Below, piece after piece: positions 26,527 through 35,895 of a DNA stretch of 64,000 bases. The first letter of the stretch is position 1. Each line of letters starts with the position of its first letter. Position numbers and translations under genes: made by a program. The DNA comes from JAMXLO01 sp963696645 (GTDB lineage: Bacteria; Pseudomonadota; Alphaproteobacteria; Acetobacterales; Acetobacteraceae), in NCBI GenBank assembly GCA_963696645.1, contig CAVOKY010000005.1, positions 372,001-436,000 of the forward strand, in the 5' to 3' direction. The notes under the pieces were generated by a model, which did no database searches, was not told the origin of the DNA, and was given only the letters and a program-made list of their open reading frames with translations.

Positions 26527-28713
26527 ATGACCGACTACCTAGCGCGCCTGAATGACGAACAGCGCGCCGCCGTCGAGACCGTCGACGGTCCGCTGCTGGT
26601 CCTGGCCGGCGCCGGGACCGGCAAGACCCGCGTCCTGACCACCCGCTTCGCCCACATTCTGCTGACCGGCCGCGCCGCGCCGGGCCAGGTCCTCGCGGTG
26701 ACCTTCACCAACAAGGCCGCCCGGGAAATGCGCGAACGCGTCGGCGCAATTCTTGGCCGACCGGTCGAGGGTCTGTGGCTCGGCACGTTCCACGCCCTCT
26801 GCGCACGTATGCTGCGCCGTCACGCGGACCTGGTGGGTTTGACTCCAGGCTTCACCATTCTGGACGCCGATGACCAGCTGCGCCTGCTGAAGCAGGTGAT
26901 GGAGGCCGAGAGGGTGGACACCAAGCGATGGCCCCCGCCGGCGCTGATGGCGGTGATCCAGCGCTGGAAGGATCGCGGTCTGACACCGACCCGCGTGACG
27001 TCGGCAGACGACACCGATTTCGCCGGCGGTCGCGCACGTGAACTCTACGCCGCCTATCAGGCCAGGCTGCGCGCGCTGAATACCGCGGACTTCGGCGATC
27101 TGCTGCTGAACATGACCGAAATCCTCCGCGAGCATCCCGATGTGCTGGCGCAGTACCACCGCATGTTCCGCTACATCCTGGTGGACGAGTACCAGGACAC
27201 CAACCTTGTACAGTACCTCTGGCTGCGGCTGCTCGCGCAGGCTCACAAGAACATCTGCTGCGTCGGCGACGACGACCAGTCGATCTACTCCTGGCGCGGC
27301 GCTGAAGTGGAAAACATCCTGCGCTTCGAGAAGGATTTCGCAGGCGCGAAGATCGTCCGGTTGGAAGCGAATTACCGCTCCACCGCTCCCATCCTCGCGG
27401 CCGCATCGGCACTCATCGCGCACAACGAAGGGCGGCTTGGCAAGACATTGCGCCCAGGGCGGCAGGACGCGACCGGCGAGCGTGTGACGGTGGTCAGCCT
27501 GTGGGATTCCGATGAGGAAGCCCGCATGGTGGGCGAGCGCATCGAAGCGCTGCGCCGCGATGGCGAACCATTGGCGGAGACGGCGATCCTGGTGCGCGCC
27601 GGCTTCCAGACCCGCGCCTTCGAGGAACGCCTTATCACCCTCGGCATTCCGTACCGCGTGGTCGGCGGGCTGCGGTTCTACGAGCGCGCCGAAATCCGCG
27701 ACGCCATCGCCTACATGCGCATCGTCGCACAGCCGGCTGACGATCTGGCGTTCGAGCGCATTGTCAATGTACCGCGGCGCGGCGTGGGCGAAGTGGCGTT
27801 GCGTAGGATGCACGAGACAGCGCGCGCCAACGGCATTCCGCTGACCGAAACCGCGGCGCGGTTGATCGCCAACGACGGGCTGAAGGGCCGCGTGAAGGAG
27901 CAGGTCGATGCGCTGCTGCGCGGCTTCATTCGCTGGCGCGCGATGCTCGACAAGGACGGTCACGTGGTGACGGTTGCCACCGTGCTGGACGAAAGCGGCT
28001 ACACGGACATGTGGCAGCAAGACAAGTCTCCCGAAGCGCCGGGACGGCTGGAGAACCTGAAGGAACTGGTCCGCGCTCTGGCGGATTTCGAAACGCTGGC
28101 CGGCTTCCTCGACCACGTGTCGCTGGTGATGGAGAATGACGAGAACGCTGAGGGCGACCGCGTCAGCCTGATGACGCTGCATGGCGCAAAGGGGCTGGAA
28201 TTCGACACGGTATTCTTGCCCGGCTGGGAGGAGGGACTATTCCCCAACCAGCGCGCTCTCGATGAAGGCGGTGTGAAGTCACTGGAGGAGGAACGCCGGC
28301 TCGCCTATGTCGGCCTGACGCGTGCGCGCCGCCGCGCCATCGTGTCGTACGCTGCCAACCGGCGGATCTATGCCAACTGGCAAACCAGTATTCCCAGCCG
28401 GTTCATCGAGGAATTGCCCGACGGCGATGTGGAACACACCGGTTCGGCGGCGCTGGCGCGTGACGCGCGGGTGCTCGCCGCCACCAGCTTCACCGGTCAG
28501 TTCCCGCTCGTGGCACGGCGCAGCAGAACGATCGAGGTGTGGGAGCAGCCCGGCCGTCCGGCGCGCAATGATGCCATCCCGGTCGGCGCCCGCGTGTTCC
28601 ACCAGAAGTTCGGCTACGGCACGGTAACGTCCGCCGAGGACAATCGGCTGGACGTGGCCTTCGACAAGGCGGGCGATAAGCGGGTGCTCGACCGGTTTGT
28701 GGAAAAGGCATGA
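26527..28713 (+). CDS. ATP-dependent DNA helicase, UvrD/PcrA type (SF1A)
   Basis: This 728-residue 3'-5' helicase begins with the Q-motif region LNDEQRAAVETVDGP and Walker A GAGTGKTR (about residues 28-35). It then shows VDEYQDTN (Walker B), DDDQSIYSWRGA, the LEANYRST motif IV region and LMTLHGAKGLEFDTVFLPGW. The C-terminal tudor-like tail FGYGTVTSAEDNRLDVAFD is typical of PcrA/UvrD. It acts in repair and replication restart. The gene downstream overlaps its stop by ATGA. Orthology to uvrD rather than pcrA is not decided. Confidence 0.94.
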   Translation: MTDYLARLNDEQRAAVETVDGPLLVLAGAGTGKTRVLTTRFAHILLTGRAAPGQVLAVTFTNKAAREMRERVGAILGRPVEGLWLGTFHALCARMLRRHADLVGLTPGFTILDADDQLRLLKQVMEAERVDTKRWPPPALMAVIQRWKDRGLTPTRVTSADDTDFAGGRARELYAAYQARLRALNTADFGDLLLNMTEILREHPDVLAQYHRMFRYILVDEYQDTNLVQYLWLRLLAQAHKNICCVGDDDQSIYSWRGAEVENILRFEKDFAGAKIVRLEANYRSTAPILAAASALIAHNEGRLGKTLRPGRQDATGERVTVVSLWDSDEEARMVGERIEALRRDGEPLAETAILVRAGFQTRAFEERLITLGIPYRVVGGLRFYERAEIRDAIAYMRIVAQPADDLAFERIVNVPRRGVGEVALRRMHETARANGIPLTETAARLIANDGLKGRVKEQVDALLRGFIRWRAMLDKDGHVVTVATVLDESGYTDMWQQDKSPEAPGRLENLKELVRALADFETLAGFLDHVSLVMENDENAEGDRVSLMTLHGAKGLEFDTVFLPGWEEGLFPNQRALDEGGVKSLEEERRLAYVGLTRARRRAIVSYAANRRIYANWQTSIPSRFIEELPDGDVEHTGSAALARDARVLAATSFTGQFPLVARRSRTIEVWEQPGRPARNDAIPVGARVFHQKFGYGTVTSAEDNRLDVAFDKAGDKRVLDRFVEKA

Positions 28714-29585
28714 GCGTCCCGACATTGCCGCTGCCGTATCAGGCGGAACTGTTAGGCGCGGTTGCCACATTGGCTGGTAGGGGCCCCCTGCCCGTCGTGC
28801 TTGCGTCCGGCGATCATGCTCCGTTGCTGGAAAACTGGATCCGCCACGCGCGCGCCGCCGGCATCGAGCGCTTCCTGGTCGTGGCAATGGACGACCGGGT
28901 CGCCGACAGTCTCGCGCGCTCCGGGACCGTCGTCGCCCGGTGCGGCTTCGATGGTTCACGCAGCGACTTCTGGCTCCAGCGTCTGCTGGTGCTGGATTTC
29001 CTGGTCCAACACCACGTTGACCTCGTTCATTCTTACACCGACGCGATTTGGCTCCGTGACCCCGTGCCGGACTTTTTCGCCGGCAACCGGTTTGACCTGA
29101 TGTTTTCGCAGGGTATCGCGCTGCCACCCGATGTCTTGCAGCGTTGGGGGTTCGTGCTGTGCTGCGGACTGTTCAGCGTTAGGGCCAGCGAGGCCACAAG
29201 TGCGTTCTTTTCCTCCATCATCGCCCATGTTGCCAACGCGCCTCCCTTCGACGACCAGGAAGTGGTGAACCGGCTGCTCTGCGACAGCGGGGTCATATGG
29301 GGTACGGCCGACCACGTCAGCTACCGCGTGCGTTACGGCGACTACACGTTCACCTGCTACCTCGATGTGGTCGCCGGCACCAGTGCATCGCTTGGACTGC
29401 GAATCGGCCTGCTACCGCACCACCTGTTCCCACGCCTGGCGGAGCTGAGTGCGGGCGCGTTCGTCGTGCATCCGCTGACGCCCAACGCACTCGATGCCAA
29501 GCTGGCATTGCTTCGCCAGTCCGGCTTCTGGATGCCCAGCGACAGCGCGGACGGCGATGACCCGGACTCATGCCACGCCACATGA
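28710..29585 (+). CDS. Putative nucleotide-diphospho-sugar transferase domain protein
   Basis: This 291-residue protein resembles the PF03407 glycosyltransferase-like fold. It opens with VVLASGDHAPLLENWIRHAR, a helix, then FLVVAMDD, and the acceptor-side motif VHSYTDAIWLRDPVPDFF, which corresponds to the DxD-type D-x-V-W-L-R-D-P segment. No signal peptide or membrane segment is evident. The start overlaps the helicase stop (ATGA, 28710-28713), and its own end overlaps prmA by 16 bases, so the three are likely cotranscribed. The sugar and acceptor are unknown. Confidence 0.65.
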   Translation: MSVPTLPLPYQAELLGAVATLAGRGPLPVVLASGDHAPLLENWIRHARAAGIERFLVVAMDDRVADSLARSGTVVARCGFDGSRSDFWLQRLLVLDFLVQHHVDLVHSYTDAIWLRDPVPDFFAGNRFDLMFSQGIALPPDVLQRWGFVLCCGLFSVRASEATSAFFSSIIAHVANAPPFDDQEVVNRLLCDSGVIWGTADHVSYRVRYGDYTFTCYLDVVAGTSASLGLRIGLLPHHLFPRLAELSAGAFVVHPLTPNALDAKLALLRQSGFWMPSDSADGDDPDSCHAT

Positions 29586-30491
29586 TTTCACTCGAGACTG
29601 TTTCGGTCACCGTGCCCGAGGCGGCGCTCGAAATCTATGAGGCGGCATTGTCGAGCGCGTGCGTGACGGTCGGTTTCTTTCGCGACCACGCGACGGGTGA
29701 TTGGCGCATCGAAGGTGTCAAGCCAATCGGTGGCAACGAGCCGGAACTGGTGGCCGCCCTTGGCCTGGCGGCAAATGTGTCCGGCGTCACGGTGCCGCTG
29801 CGTCGAACGCCAACGCCGGCCGAGGGTTGGCTGGCGCGCACCTATGCGTCATTCCCGGAACAGCGCATCGGCCGGCGCTTTGCCATCCGTGGAACCCACC
29901 TGCACGAGCCGCCATCGGCGGGCCGCATCACCCTGACGTTGGATGCAGGTCTGGCCTTTGGGTCCGGCGAGCACGGCTCGACGCGGGGGTGTTTGCGGGC
30001 ACTGGAGCGCGTCGCCCACCGGCGCCCGCAGCGCATCCTGGATCTGGGAACCGGTTCGGGAATTCTGGCGATGGCCGCTGCCCGCCTGTTGCATCGGTAC
30101 CGTGCTGGCGACTGACATCGAGCCCTGGTCGGTCCGCGTGGCACAGCAGAATGCCAGGCTAAATCAGCTCGGACACCTGACGCGGTTCCGTCTTGCCGAC
30201 GGCTGGCGAAGCCCGCCGGCCCGACAGGGCAAGGCGTACGAGCTGGTGTTCGCCAACATCCTTGCCCGGCCGCTTTGCCTGATGGCGCGGCAACTGGCGG
30301 TGCACCTCGCCCCAGGCGGCACTGCGATCCTCTCCGGCCTGCTGCAGACCCAGGCGCGCGGTGTTGTGGTGGCTCACCTGCGTTGCAACCTCCGTCTGGA
30401 GGCCAGCATTCGCGAGGGTCCCTGGACGACCCTGCTGCTCCGTCGCAATCCGGACCGGCGGGGCCTGAGCAGCCCGCCAGAGGATCAGTAG
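29570..30491 (+). pseudogene. prmA: Ribosomal protein L11 methyltransferase (PrmA), one frameshift (possible sequencing error)
   Basis: Two frames together make one PrmA of about 305 residues. Frame one holds the substrate-recognition domain, then DAGLAFGSGEHGSTRGCL and the SAM motif ILDLGTGSGILAMAAARLL. Frame two resumes with VLATDIEPWSVRVAQQNARL and the catalytic-site motif FANILARPL. One extra base lies near 30094-30102 (length 922 nt, a multiple of three plus one). PrmA trimethylates ribosomal protein L11. The start may be ATG 29570 or 29582. Since PrmA is nearly universal, an assembly error is a real possibility. Confidence 0.86.
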
Positions 30492-30793
30492 GCGATGTAG
30501 TCCCGTCCCTGTGCGCGCTCAGCGGCAAAAGCCGGGTCGAACACGCGCGGCAGATCAGCGCGCGTCAGGCCGATATCGGCCAACTCGCGCTCGGTGAGCA
30601 TCTGCATCTCCCGCAAAGTGGCTTCGCGGCGCCGCCATTCGGCGAACGCAGCCACCAGCTTGCCGAACAACTGACCGATGCCATGCCCCGGTGCCTTGAC
30701 GATGGTGGCAGGCGGATCGTCGTATGAGGAATCGACGTAGCTCAGGTTGCCAAGCGAGTAAGTGAATTGATCTTGCGTCATCGGGGCGTTCAT
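30485..30793 (-). CDS. DUF1127 domain-containing protein
   Basis: This 102-residue protein has a C-terminal DUF1127 helix pair: WRRREATLREMQMLTERELA followed by DIGLTRADLPRVF. The N-terminal part is polar, without a signal peptide. DUF1127 proteins are small, arginine-rich and common in alphaproteobacteria; some are linked to phosphate starvation, envelope stress or RNA turnover. The start ATG 30793 is the first Met that keeps the domain at usual distance from the N-terminus. It overlaps the end of prmA by seven bases, convergently. Confidence 0.85.
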   Translation of the reverse strand: MNAPMTQDQFTYSLGNLSYVDSSYDDPPATIVKAPGHGIGQLFGKLVAAFAEWRRREATLREMQMLTERELADIGLTRADLPRVFDPAFAAERAQGRDYIAY

Positions 30794-30989
30794 AGGTCTC
30801 GTTCCAGTGAAGCTGCCGGGTCTGGCGCGTCGTCGTCGCGGCGGAGCACCCCCGGCTGTACCGCACCGCAACATAAACCTTCCTGCCTCTGTGGATAACT
30901 GTCCATTTTCCCCGCCAGACATGCGTTGTTCGCATGGTAGGTTAACAAGGTATGAAAATGTGCATGGGCTCGAACAATGGAGGCCAAAC

Positions 30990-32768
30990 ATGAGTCACCC
31001 GGCAGCCTCTCGGCTGGCCGCGCTCCGCCGGGAACTGGCGGGCCAGGAGCTGGATGGCTTCATCGTGCCGCGAGCGGACGAGCATCTCGGCGAATACGTA
31101 CCGGCTTCGGCAGAGCGCCTCGCCTGGGTCACCGGCTTCACCGGCAGCGCCGGCATGGCGGCGGTGCTGGCGGCCAAGGCTGCGGTCTTCACCGATGGGC
31201 GCTATGTGCTGCAGCTTGAGGCCCAGACCGATCCGGCCCTGTGGGAGCGGCGGCACATCACCGAGGAGCCGCCGCCCGCGTGGCTGGCCGCCAATTCGCC
31301 TGCGGGAGCAAAGATCGGCTACGATCCGCTGCTGATCAGCGAAGACGCGCTGGCGCGTTACACCGAAACCGGCCTCGCCATGCACGCGGTGACGCGCAAC
31401 CCGATCGATGCCATCTGGACCGACCGGCCGCCGCCACCGCTCGCCCCCGCCGTTCCGCACCCGCTGCAGCATGCCGGCCGGAGTGCCACGGAAAAGCGCG
31501 AACAGATCGCCGGACTGCTGCGCGCGGAAAAACTGGATGCCGCGGTGATCACCGATCCCGCCTCGATCAATTGGCTGCTGAACATCCGCGGCGGCGACGT
31601 ACCGTTCACCCCTTTCGCCTTGGGCTTCGCCCTGGCGCACGCCGATGGCGGCACCGAACTGTTCATGGACCCGGCCAAGCTACCCGACGCCACCCGTGAC
31701 TGGCTCGGCAACACCGTGTCGGTAGCCGACCGGGCCGCGCTGGCGCCGGCACTCGGGCGGCTGGCAGGCAAACGGGTACGGGTGGACACCATCGGTTCCC
31801 CCGTCTGGTTCGCCCAGACGCTGCGCGCGGCAGGTGCCCACGTGGTCCCCGGTTCGGACCCGTGCTTGCTGCCGAAGGCATGCAAGAACGAGATCGAGCA
31901 GCAGGGCGCTCGCAACGCCCATGCCCGCGATGCCGTGGCGATGTGCCGGTTCCTGCATTACCTCGCCGAGACCCTCCCGACCGGCAGCGAGACCGAAATC
32001 TCCGCCGCAGTGAAACTGCTCGCCCTGCGCCAGGATGTCGAAGGCTTCAGGGGCGAGAGCTTCCCGGCGATCTCCGGCGCCGGCGAGCACGGCGCAATCA
32101 TCCACTACCGCGTGACCGAGGCGACCAACCGGCCTATCCGCCCCGACGAGGTCTACCTGATCAACTCCGGCGCGCAGTTCCCGGACGGCACAACTGACAT
32201 CACCCGTACCGTGTGGACCGGCCCCGCGGAGCCGCCCGCGAACGTGCGCGCGCAGGCCACACGCGTGCTGAAGGGCCACATCGCCATTGCCACGGCGGTA
32301 TTTCCGCAGGGCGTCGGCGGCGCACATCTGGATGCGTTTGCCCGACGGGCGCTGTGGCAGGCCGGGCTGGACTACGACCATGGCACCGGACATGGCGTGG
32401 GCAGCTATCTGTCGGTGCACGAGGGCCCGGTGAGCCTGTCCCGCCTGGCGAGGCCGGTGGCGATCGCGGCCGGAATGATCCTGTCGAACGAGCCTGGCTA
32501 CTATCTACCGGGCGCACACGGCATACGACTGGAGAATCTGCTGCTGGTTCGGCCGGCAGAGCTACCGGCGGCCAACAAGCCGTTTCTGCACTTCGAGACC
32601 CTGACGCTGGCGCCATTCGACCGGCGGCTGATCGACCCCGCAATGCTGGATGCGGACGAACTGGCCTGGTTGAACGCGTACCATGCTCGCGTGCTGTCGG
32701 ACGTCGGTCCGCGTCTTCATCCACCGGTGCGTGACTGGCTGGCGCTGGCCTGCGCGCCGATCGCCTGA
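30990..32768 (+). CDS. Aminopeptidase P family protein (Xaa-Pro peptidase, M24B)
   Basis: This 592-residue metallopeptidase has the two creatinase-type N-terminal domains and a C-terminal pita-bread domain. The dinuclear metal ligands are visible as the Asp pair in PDGTTDITRTVW, His in YDHGTGHGVGSYL, Glu in SNEPGYYLPG and Glu in IRLENLLLV. It removes N-terminal residues before proline, in the cytosol. GGAGG at 30979-30983 fixes ATG 30990. Its stop overlaps the next start (TGATG). Confidence 0.92.
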   Translation: MSHPAASRLAALRRELAGQELDGFIVPRADEHLGEYVPASAERLAWVTGFTGSAGMAAVLAAKAAVFTDGRYVLQLEAQTDPALWERRHITEEPPPAWLAANSPAGAKIGYDPLLISEDALARYTETGLAMHAVTRNPIDAIWTDRPPPPLAPAVPHPLQHAGRSATEKREQIAGLLRAEKLDAAVITDPASINWLLNIRGGDVPFTPFALGFALAHADGGTELFMDPAKLPDATRDWLGNTVSVADRAALAPALGRLAGKRVRVDTIGSPVWFAQTLRAAGAHVVPGSDPCLLPKACKNEIEQQGARNAHARDAVAMCRFLHYLAETLPTGSETEISAAVKLLALRQDVEGFRGESFPAISGAGEHGAIIHYRVTEATNRPIRPDEVYLINSGAQFPDGTTDITRTVWTGPAEPPANVRAQATRVLKGHIAIATAVFPQGVGGAHLDAFARRALWQAGLDYDHGTGHGVGSYLSVHEGPVSLSRLARPVAIAAGMILSNEPGYYLPGAHGIRLENLLLVRPAELPAANKPFLHFETLTLAPFDRRLIDPAMLDADELAWLNAYHARVLSDVGPRLHPPVRDWLALACAPIA

Positions 32769-33292
32769 TGCGCACCGTGCCCCCCTGGCTTGCGGTGCTG
32801 CTCACCCTTGTCTGGCCCTGCGCGGCCATGGCAGCCGAGGCCGTTGGGCCCACAGTTCCGGCCATCACCGCCAGCGGTGTGCCGGCCGCTACCTCCAGGC
32901 TGCTGCTAAGCGAACTCGATCCTGGCGTGCGCATCATCGGCGAGACCCGTCAGAAGGACGTCGAGGGTAGCGAGCAGCGCATCTGGCTTATCGCACCCAG
33001 CCCGCCACGCATTCCGGAACTGCATCCGAATATGATCGTGGTGAACGTCGATGCACCTGAAGGGTCGAAAGCGTTCTCGCTGGTGGTCGCCGGGATGTCC
33101 AAGGTGGGTTTCACCGTGACCGGTGTGGCGTCGGTCCCGCTGCCGGGCAGTCCGTTCGGCTGCCGCTACATGCTGAGCATGGCGGCCGACAAGCCAATCC
33201 TGGCTTTGCGCGTGACTGATCAGATCGCCAGGGATTCGCGCACTGGCGGAGGCCGAGCCGAGTTGATCGGCGCATGGAAGCAGGTGCCCTGA
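32768..33292 (+). CDS. Hypothetical exported protein
   Basis: This 174-residue protein has an N-terminal signal peptide of about 22 residues (hydrophobic WLAVLLTLVW, ending AAMAA). The mature part is beta-rich and contains one Cys (FGCRYM). I do not recognise the family. The start overlaps the aminopeptidase stop by one base, and the end overlaps the next ATG by one base, so it lies inside a coupled three-gene operon. Confidence 0.7.
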   Translation: MRTVPPWLAVLLTLVWPCAAMAAEAVGPTVPAITASGVPAATSRLLLSELDPGVRIIGETRQKDVEGSEQRIWLIAPSPPRIPELHPNMIVVNVDAPEGSKAFSLVVAGMSKVGFTVTGVASVPLPGSPFGCRYMLSMAADKPILALRVTDQIARDSRTGGGRAELIGAWKQVP

Positions 33293-34119
33293 TGTTTCAT
33301 CGCTTCAACATCGGCGATGCGGCCGCGACTATCGTTTCGGATGGGCCGTTGGTACTGCCGCGGGCTGCAAAGATCTTTCGCGGCCCCGATCAGGCTGTGA
33401 TGGATGCAACGATGACCACAGCGGGTCAGCGCACCGATGCCGTGCAGGTGGAGCAGAACTGCCTGCTGCTCGAAGCCAACGGCAGGCGGGCTCTGTTCGA
33501 CAATGGTCTCGGCTCGGAGAAGCTATACGGTCCCGACAGCGGGAAGCTGCTGGCCAGTCTGGCAGAGGCAGGCGTCGATCCGGCGTCGATCGATGCGATG
33601 GTGCTGACACACGCACATTCCGATCATTGCTGGGGCACGATGGGCGATAATGGAACGCCCAATTCCCCAAATGCGACGGTCTACATCGCGCAGGCGGAAA
33701 TGGATTTTTGGCAAAGCGATCCACCCGGTGAACGCCGCGAGCGCAGCATTGCCGGTGTCCGCCGGCACCTTCTGCCGCTGCGCGACCGCATGCGCTTCAT
33801 CCGCGACGGTGAGGAATTCCTGCCGGGTGTGCAGGCCTGGCACACACCGGGACATACGCCTGGACATATGGCCTTCCTGTTCGCCGGCGGCTGGTGTCTG
33901 ACCGGCGACGTGGCATTCCACGATCTGCTGTCCTATGCGTTTCCCGAGGCGCTGAGCGCCTATGACACCGACCCGCAGCAAGATGTGTCAACGCGCCAAC
34001 GAGTGTTGCAGCGGCTGGCGGACGAGAGGCTGCGCGTGATCGGCTACCACCATCCATGGCCGGGGCTGGGTCATGTGGAACACGCCGGCGGCACGTTCCG
34101 CTTCGTGGCTGATCGATAG
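33292..34119 (+). CDS. MBL fold metallo-hydrolase
   Basis: This 275-residue metallo-beta-lactamase fold protein has THAHSDH (HxHxDH) near residue 105, the third His in HTPGHTPGHM, the bridging Asp in LTGDVAFHD, and a last His in GYHHPWPG. It resembles lactonase or glyoxalase-type members rather than true beta-lactamases. The start ATG 33292 overlaps the previous stop by one base; an upstream in-frame start at 33274 would overlap more. The substrate is unknown. It is convergent with the ferredoxin reductase gene. Confidence 0.88.
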   Translation: MFHRFNIGDAAATIVSDGPLVLPRAAKIFRGPDQAVMDATMTTAGQRTDAVQVEQNCLLLEANGRRALFDNGLGSEKLYGPDSGKLLASLAEAGVDPASIDAMVLTHAHSDHCWGTMGDNGTPNSPNATVYIAQAEMDFWQSDPPGERRERSIAGVRRHLLPLRDRMRFIRDGEEFLPGVQAWHTPGHTPGHMAFLFAGGWCLTGDVAFHDLLSYAFPEALSAYDTDPQQDVSTRQRVLQRLADERLRVIGYHHPWPGLGHVEHAGGTFRFVADR

Positions 34120-34129
34120 CAATCCCCCG

Positions 34130-35347
34130 TCAGCGGATCAACCGCTGCAACGGCACCGTCGGGTCCGCCAACATCGCTGCATCAACCGGCCGCCGCGATT
34201 TGATCAGCGCCTGCCCAGCGCGAATCTCCCGCGGATTGTTCGCCGCCGTCACCCCGATCACACACCCATCCGCGGCCAGATGGACGGCCGTAAATACATT
34301 CACCGCTGCACTTGCCCTAACAATCGTCTGTACAGCATCGGCCGGCAACCCCGCGACCTGCAAATTCACGCCATGCTGATCCGTCCAGAACCAAGGAACG
34401 TCATCATATGGCGTCATATCGCCGCACATCGCCTTGCCCACCGCGATGCCATGGTTCTGCGCGTGCCGCCAGGACTCCAGCCGCAGCCGCCGGTCGAACA
34501 GCGGATGATGGAATGCTGTAACATCGCCCGCGGCATAGACATCCGGCGCACTGGTGCGACCGAATTCATCGACCACGATACCGCCCTCCAAGGACAGCCC
34601 TGCCGCTTCCGCCAGCCCAAGATTCGGCTGCATGCCAACTCCGGCAATCACCACGTCGCCGGTGAATTCGCCGCCGCCGCGACACGCAACGCGAGCGCCG
34701 CCAGACGCCGCATCCTCGATCGCGTCGACGATGACGCCGAAATGCAGCGCCACGCCCGCCTCCCGATGCAGCCGTTCGACGAACGCCGCGCCCTCCGGCG
34801 AGACGCTGCGCCCCATTGCGCGAGGCAGCGCCTCCAGCACCGTCACGTCGGCACCGCGCGTCCGCGCCGACGAGGCAATCTCCAGCCCGATAACTCCTGC
34901 GCCGATGCACAGTATACGCGGCGCCGCAGTCAGCCGGTCGCGGATCAGCCGCGCCTCCTCGATGGTACGCAAATACAGCGCCTTGTCGCCGCCCGGTATC
35001 GGCAGATGGCGCGCCCTGCCGCCCACCGTCAGCAGCAGCCTGTCGTAGGTCAGGCTCTGCCCGTCCGACAGCCGCACGCGATGTGCGGCAGGGTCGATCT
35101 CCGACACTGCCAGACCCAGCAGCAGTTCGATGCCCTGTTCCGAGTAGCGCTCCGCTGCATGGAAGTAGGTGATCGGCGGTTCCGGATCATCGGTCAGCAC
35201 CGCCTTGGACAGCGGCGGGCGCTCATATGGACGCCAAATCTCCTCGCCGATCAGCAGGATTCGTCCGGCGAAGCCAGCCTGGCGCATGGCGATCGCCGCC
35301 CAGCCGCCTGCCTGCCCGGCGCCAACGATGATGTGGGTTTCGGCCAT
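34130..35347 (-). CDS. FAD-dependent oxidoreductase, ferredoxin reductase type (rhodocoxin/putidaredoxin reductase-like)
   Basis: This 405-residue pyridine-nucleotide-disulfide-type reductase has the FAD motif IIVGAGQAGGWAA at the start, followed by WRPYERPPLSKAVL, a signature of the ferredoxin-NAD(P)+ reductases that serve P450s and Rieske dioxygenases. The NADH-binding loop is IGAGVIGLEIASSAR, and the second FAD site is DVYAAGDVTAFHHP. It would pass electrons from NAD(P)H to a ferredoxin. The Rieske gene at 35896 is a plausible partner, but no oxygenase catalytic subunit is nearby. Confidence 0.9.
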   Translation of the reverse strand: MAETHIIVGAGQAGGWAAIAMRQAGFAGRILLIGEEIWRPYERPPLSKAVLTDDPEPPITYFHAAERYSEQGIELLLGLAVSEIDPAAHRVRLSDGQSLTYDRLLLTVGGRARHLPIPGGDKALYLRTIEEARLIRDRLTAAPRILCIGAGVIGLEIASSARTRGADVTVLEALPRAMGRSVSPEGAAFVERLHREAGVALHFGVIVDAIEDAASGGARVACRGGGEFTGDVVIAGVGMQPNLGLAEAAGLSLEGGIVVDEFGRTSAPDVYAAGDVTAFHHPLFDRRLRLESWRHAQNHGIAVGKAMCGDMTPYDDVPWFWTDQHGVNLQVAGLPADAVQTIVRASAAVNVFTAVHLAADGCVIGVTAANNPREIRAGQALIKSRRPVDAAMLADPTVPLQRLIR

Positions 35348-35361
35348 GCGGCGGTGCTGGG

Positions 35362-35772
35362 TCAGCGCGCTGCCGGCGCCCTGTCGGGCAGCCAGACATT
35401 AGTCCAGCCGACCACGTTGCCAGGAACATTCAGCTTGACCTGTGTGCTGCCAAGGCCGTGCCGGGTGAGTATCTGGATGCCGGTCGCCTGCGTGATCACC
35501 CGGCAATCGGCCGCCTGGGTCTCCCCGCCGCTGACGCGCGCGGTCAGGTTGGCGGCATATTGATCGAGATCGTCCTCGGTGTGGCAGAGCACGGAGCCGG
35601 GATCGAGGCGCGGCCAAACGGTGGGCTGCGCCCGCGGCGGCGGCGGGCCTGCTGACGGTTTCGGTGGCAGGAAGCCGGGCGCATCGAGCGTCACGTTCTG
35701 CGCCGATGCCGTCGAGATGAAGCACGCCGCAACGCCGGCAAGCAGCACAATCCGCCAAAGACCCGATAGCAT
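35362..35772 (-). CDS. Hypothetical exported protein
   Basis: This 136-residue protein has a signal peptide ending STASA-Q. The mature protein opens with a Pro-rich stretch (FLPPKPSAGPPPPRAQP) and then has two Cys residues (VLCHTEDD and ADCRV). GGAG six bases upstream supports ATG 35772; ATG 35793 lacks this. I do not recognise the family. It lies 14 bp upstream of the ferredoxin reductase in the same direction. Confidence 0.7.
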   Translation of the reverse strand: MLSGLWRIVLLAGVAACFISTASAQNVTLDAPGFLPPKPSAGPPPPRAQPTVWPRLDPGSVLCHTEDDLDQYAANLTARVSGGETQAADCRVITQATGIQILTRHGLGSTQVKLNVPGNVVGWTNVWLPDRAPAAR

Positions 35773-35895
35773 GGCAACTCCAACGCGCAGCATTTGCGCC
35801 AGTTTAAGGACCTCCTGGCATTACCGGCAATGCCGACTTGGCCGCACGCGCGCCGGCTGGCATGTTGCCACCTGACAAGAACCAGGAGAGCCAGA

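Noticed and set aside
26539..28182. 547-codon open frame on the minus strand opposite the helicase
   Set aside because: It is a shadow of the strongly conserved helicase; its residues (His/Gln/Arg-rich) match no family.
34073..35563. 496-codon plus-strand open frame opposite the ferredoxin reductase
   Set aside because: Arg/Gln-rich antisense shadow; the reductase has complete FAD and NAD motifs.
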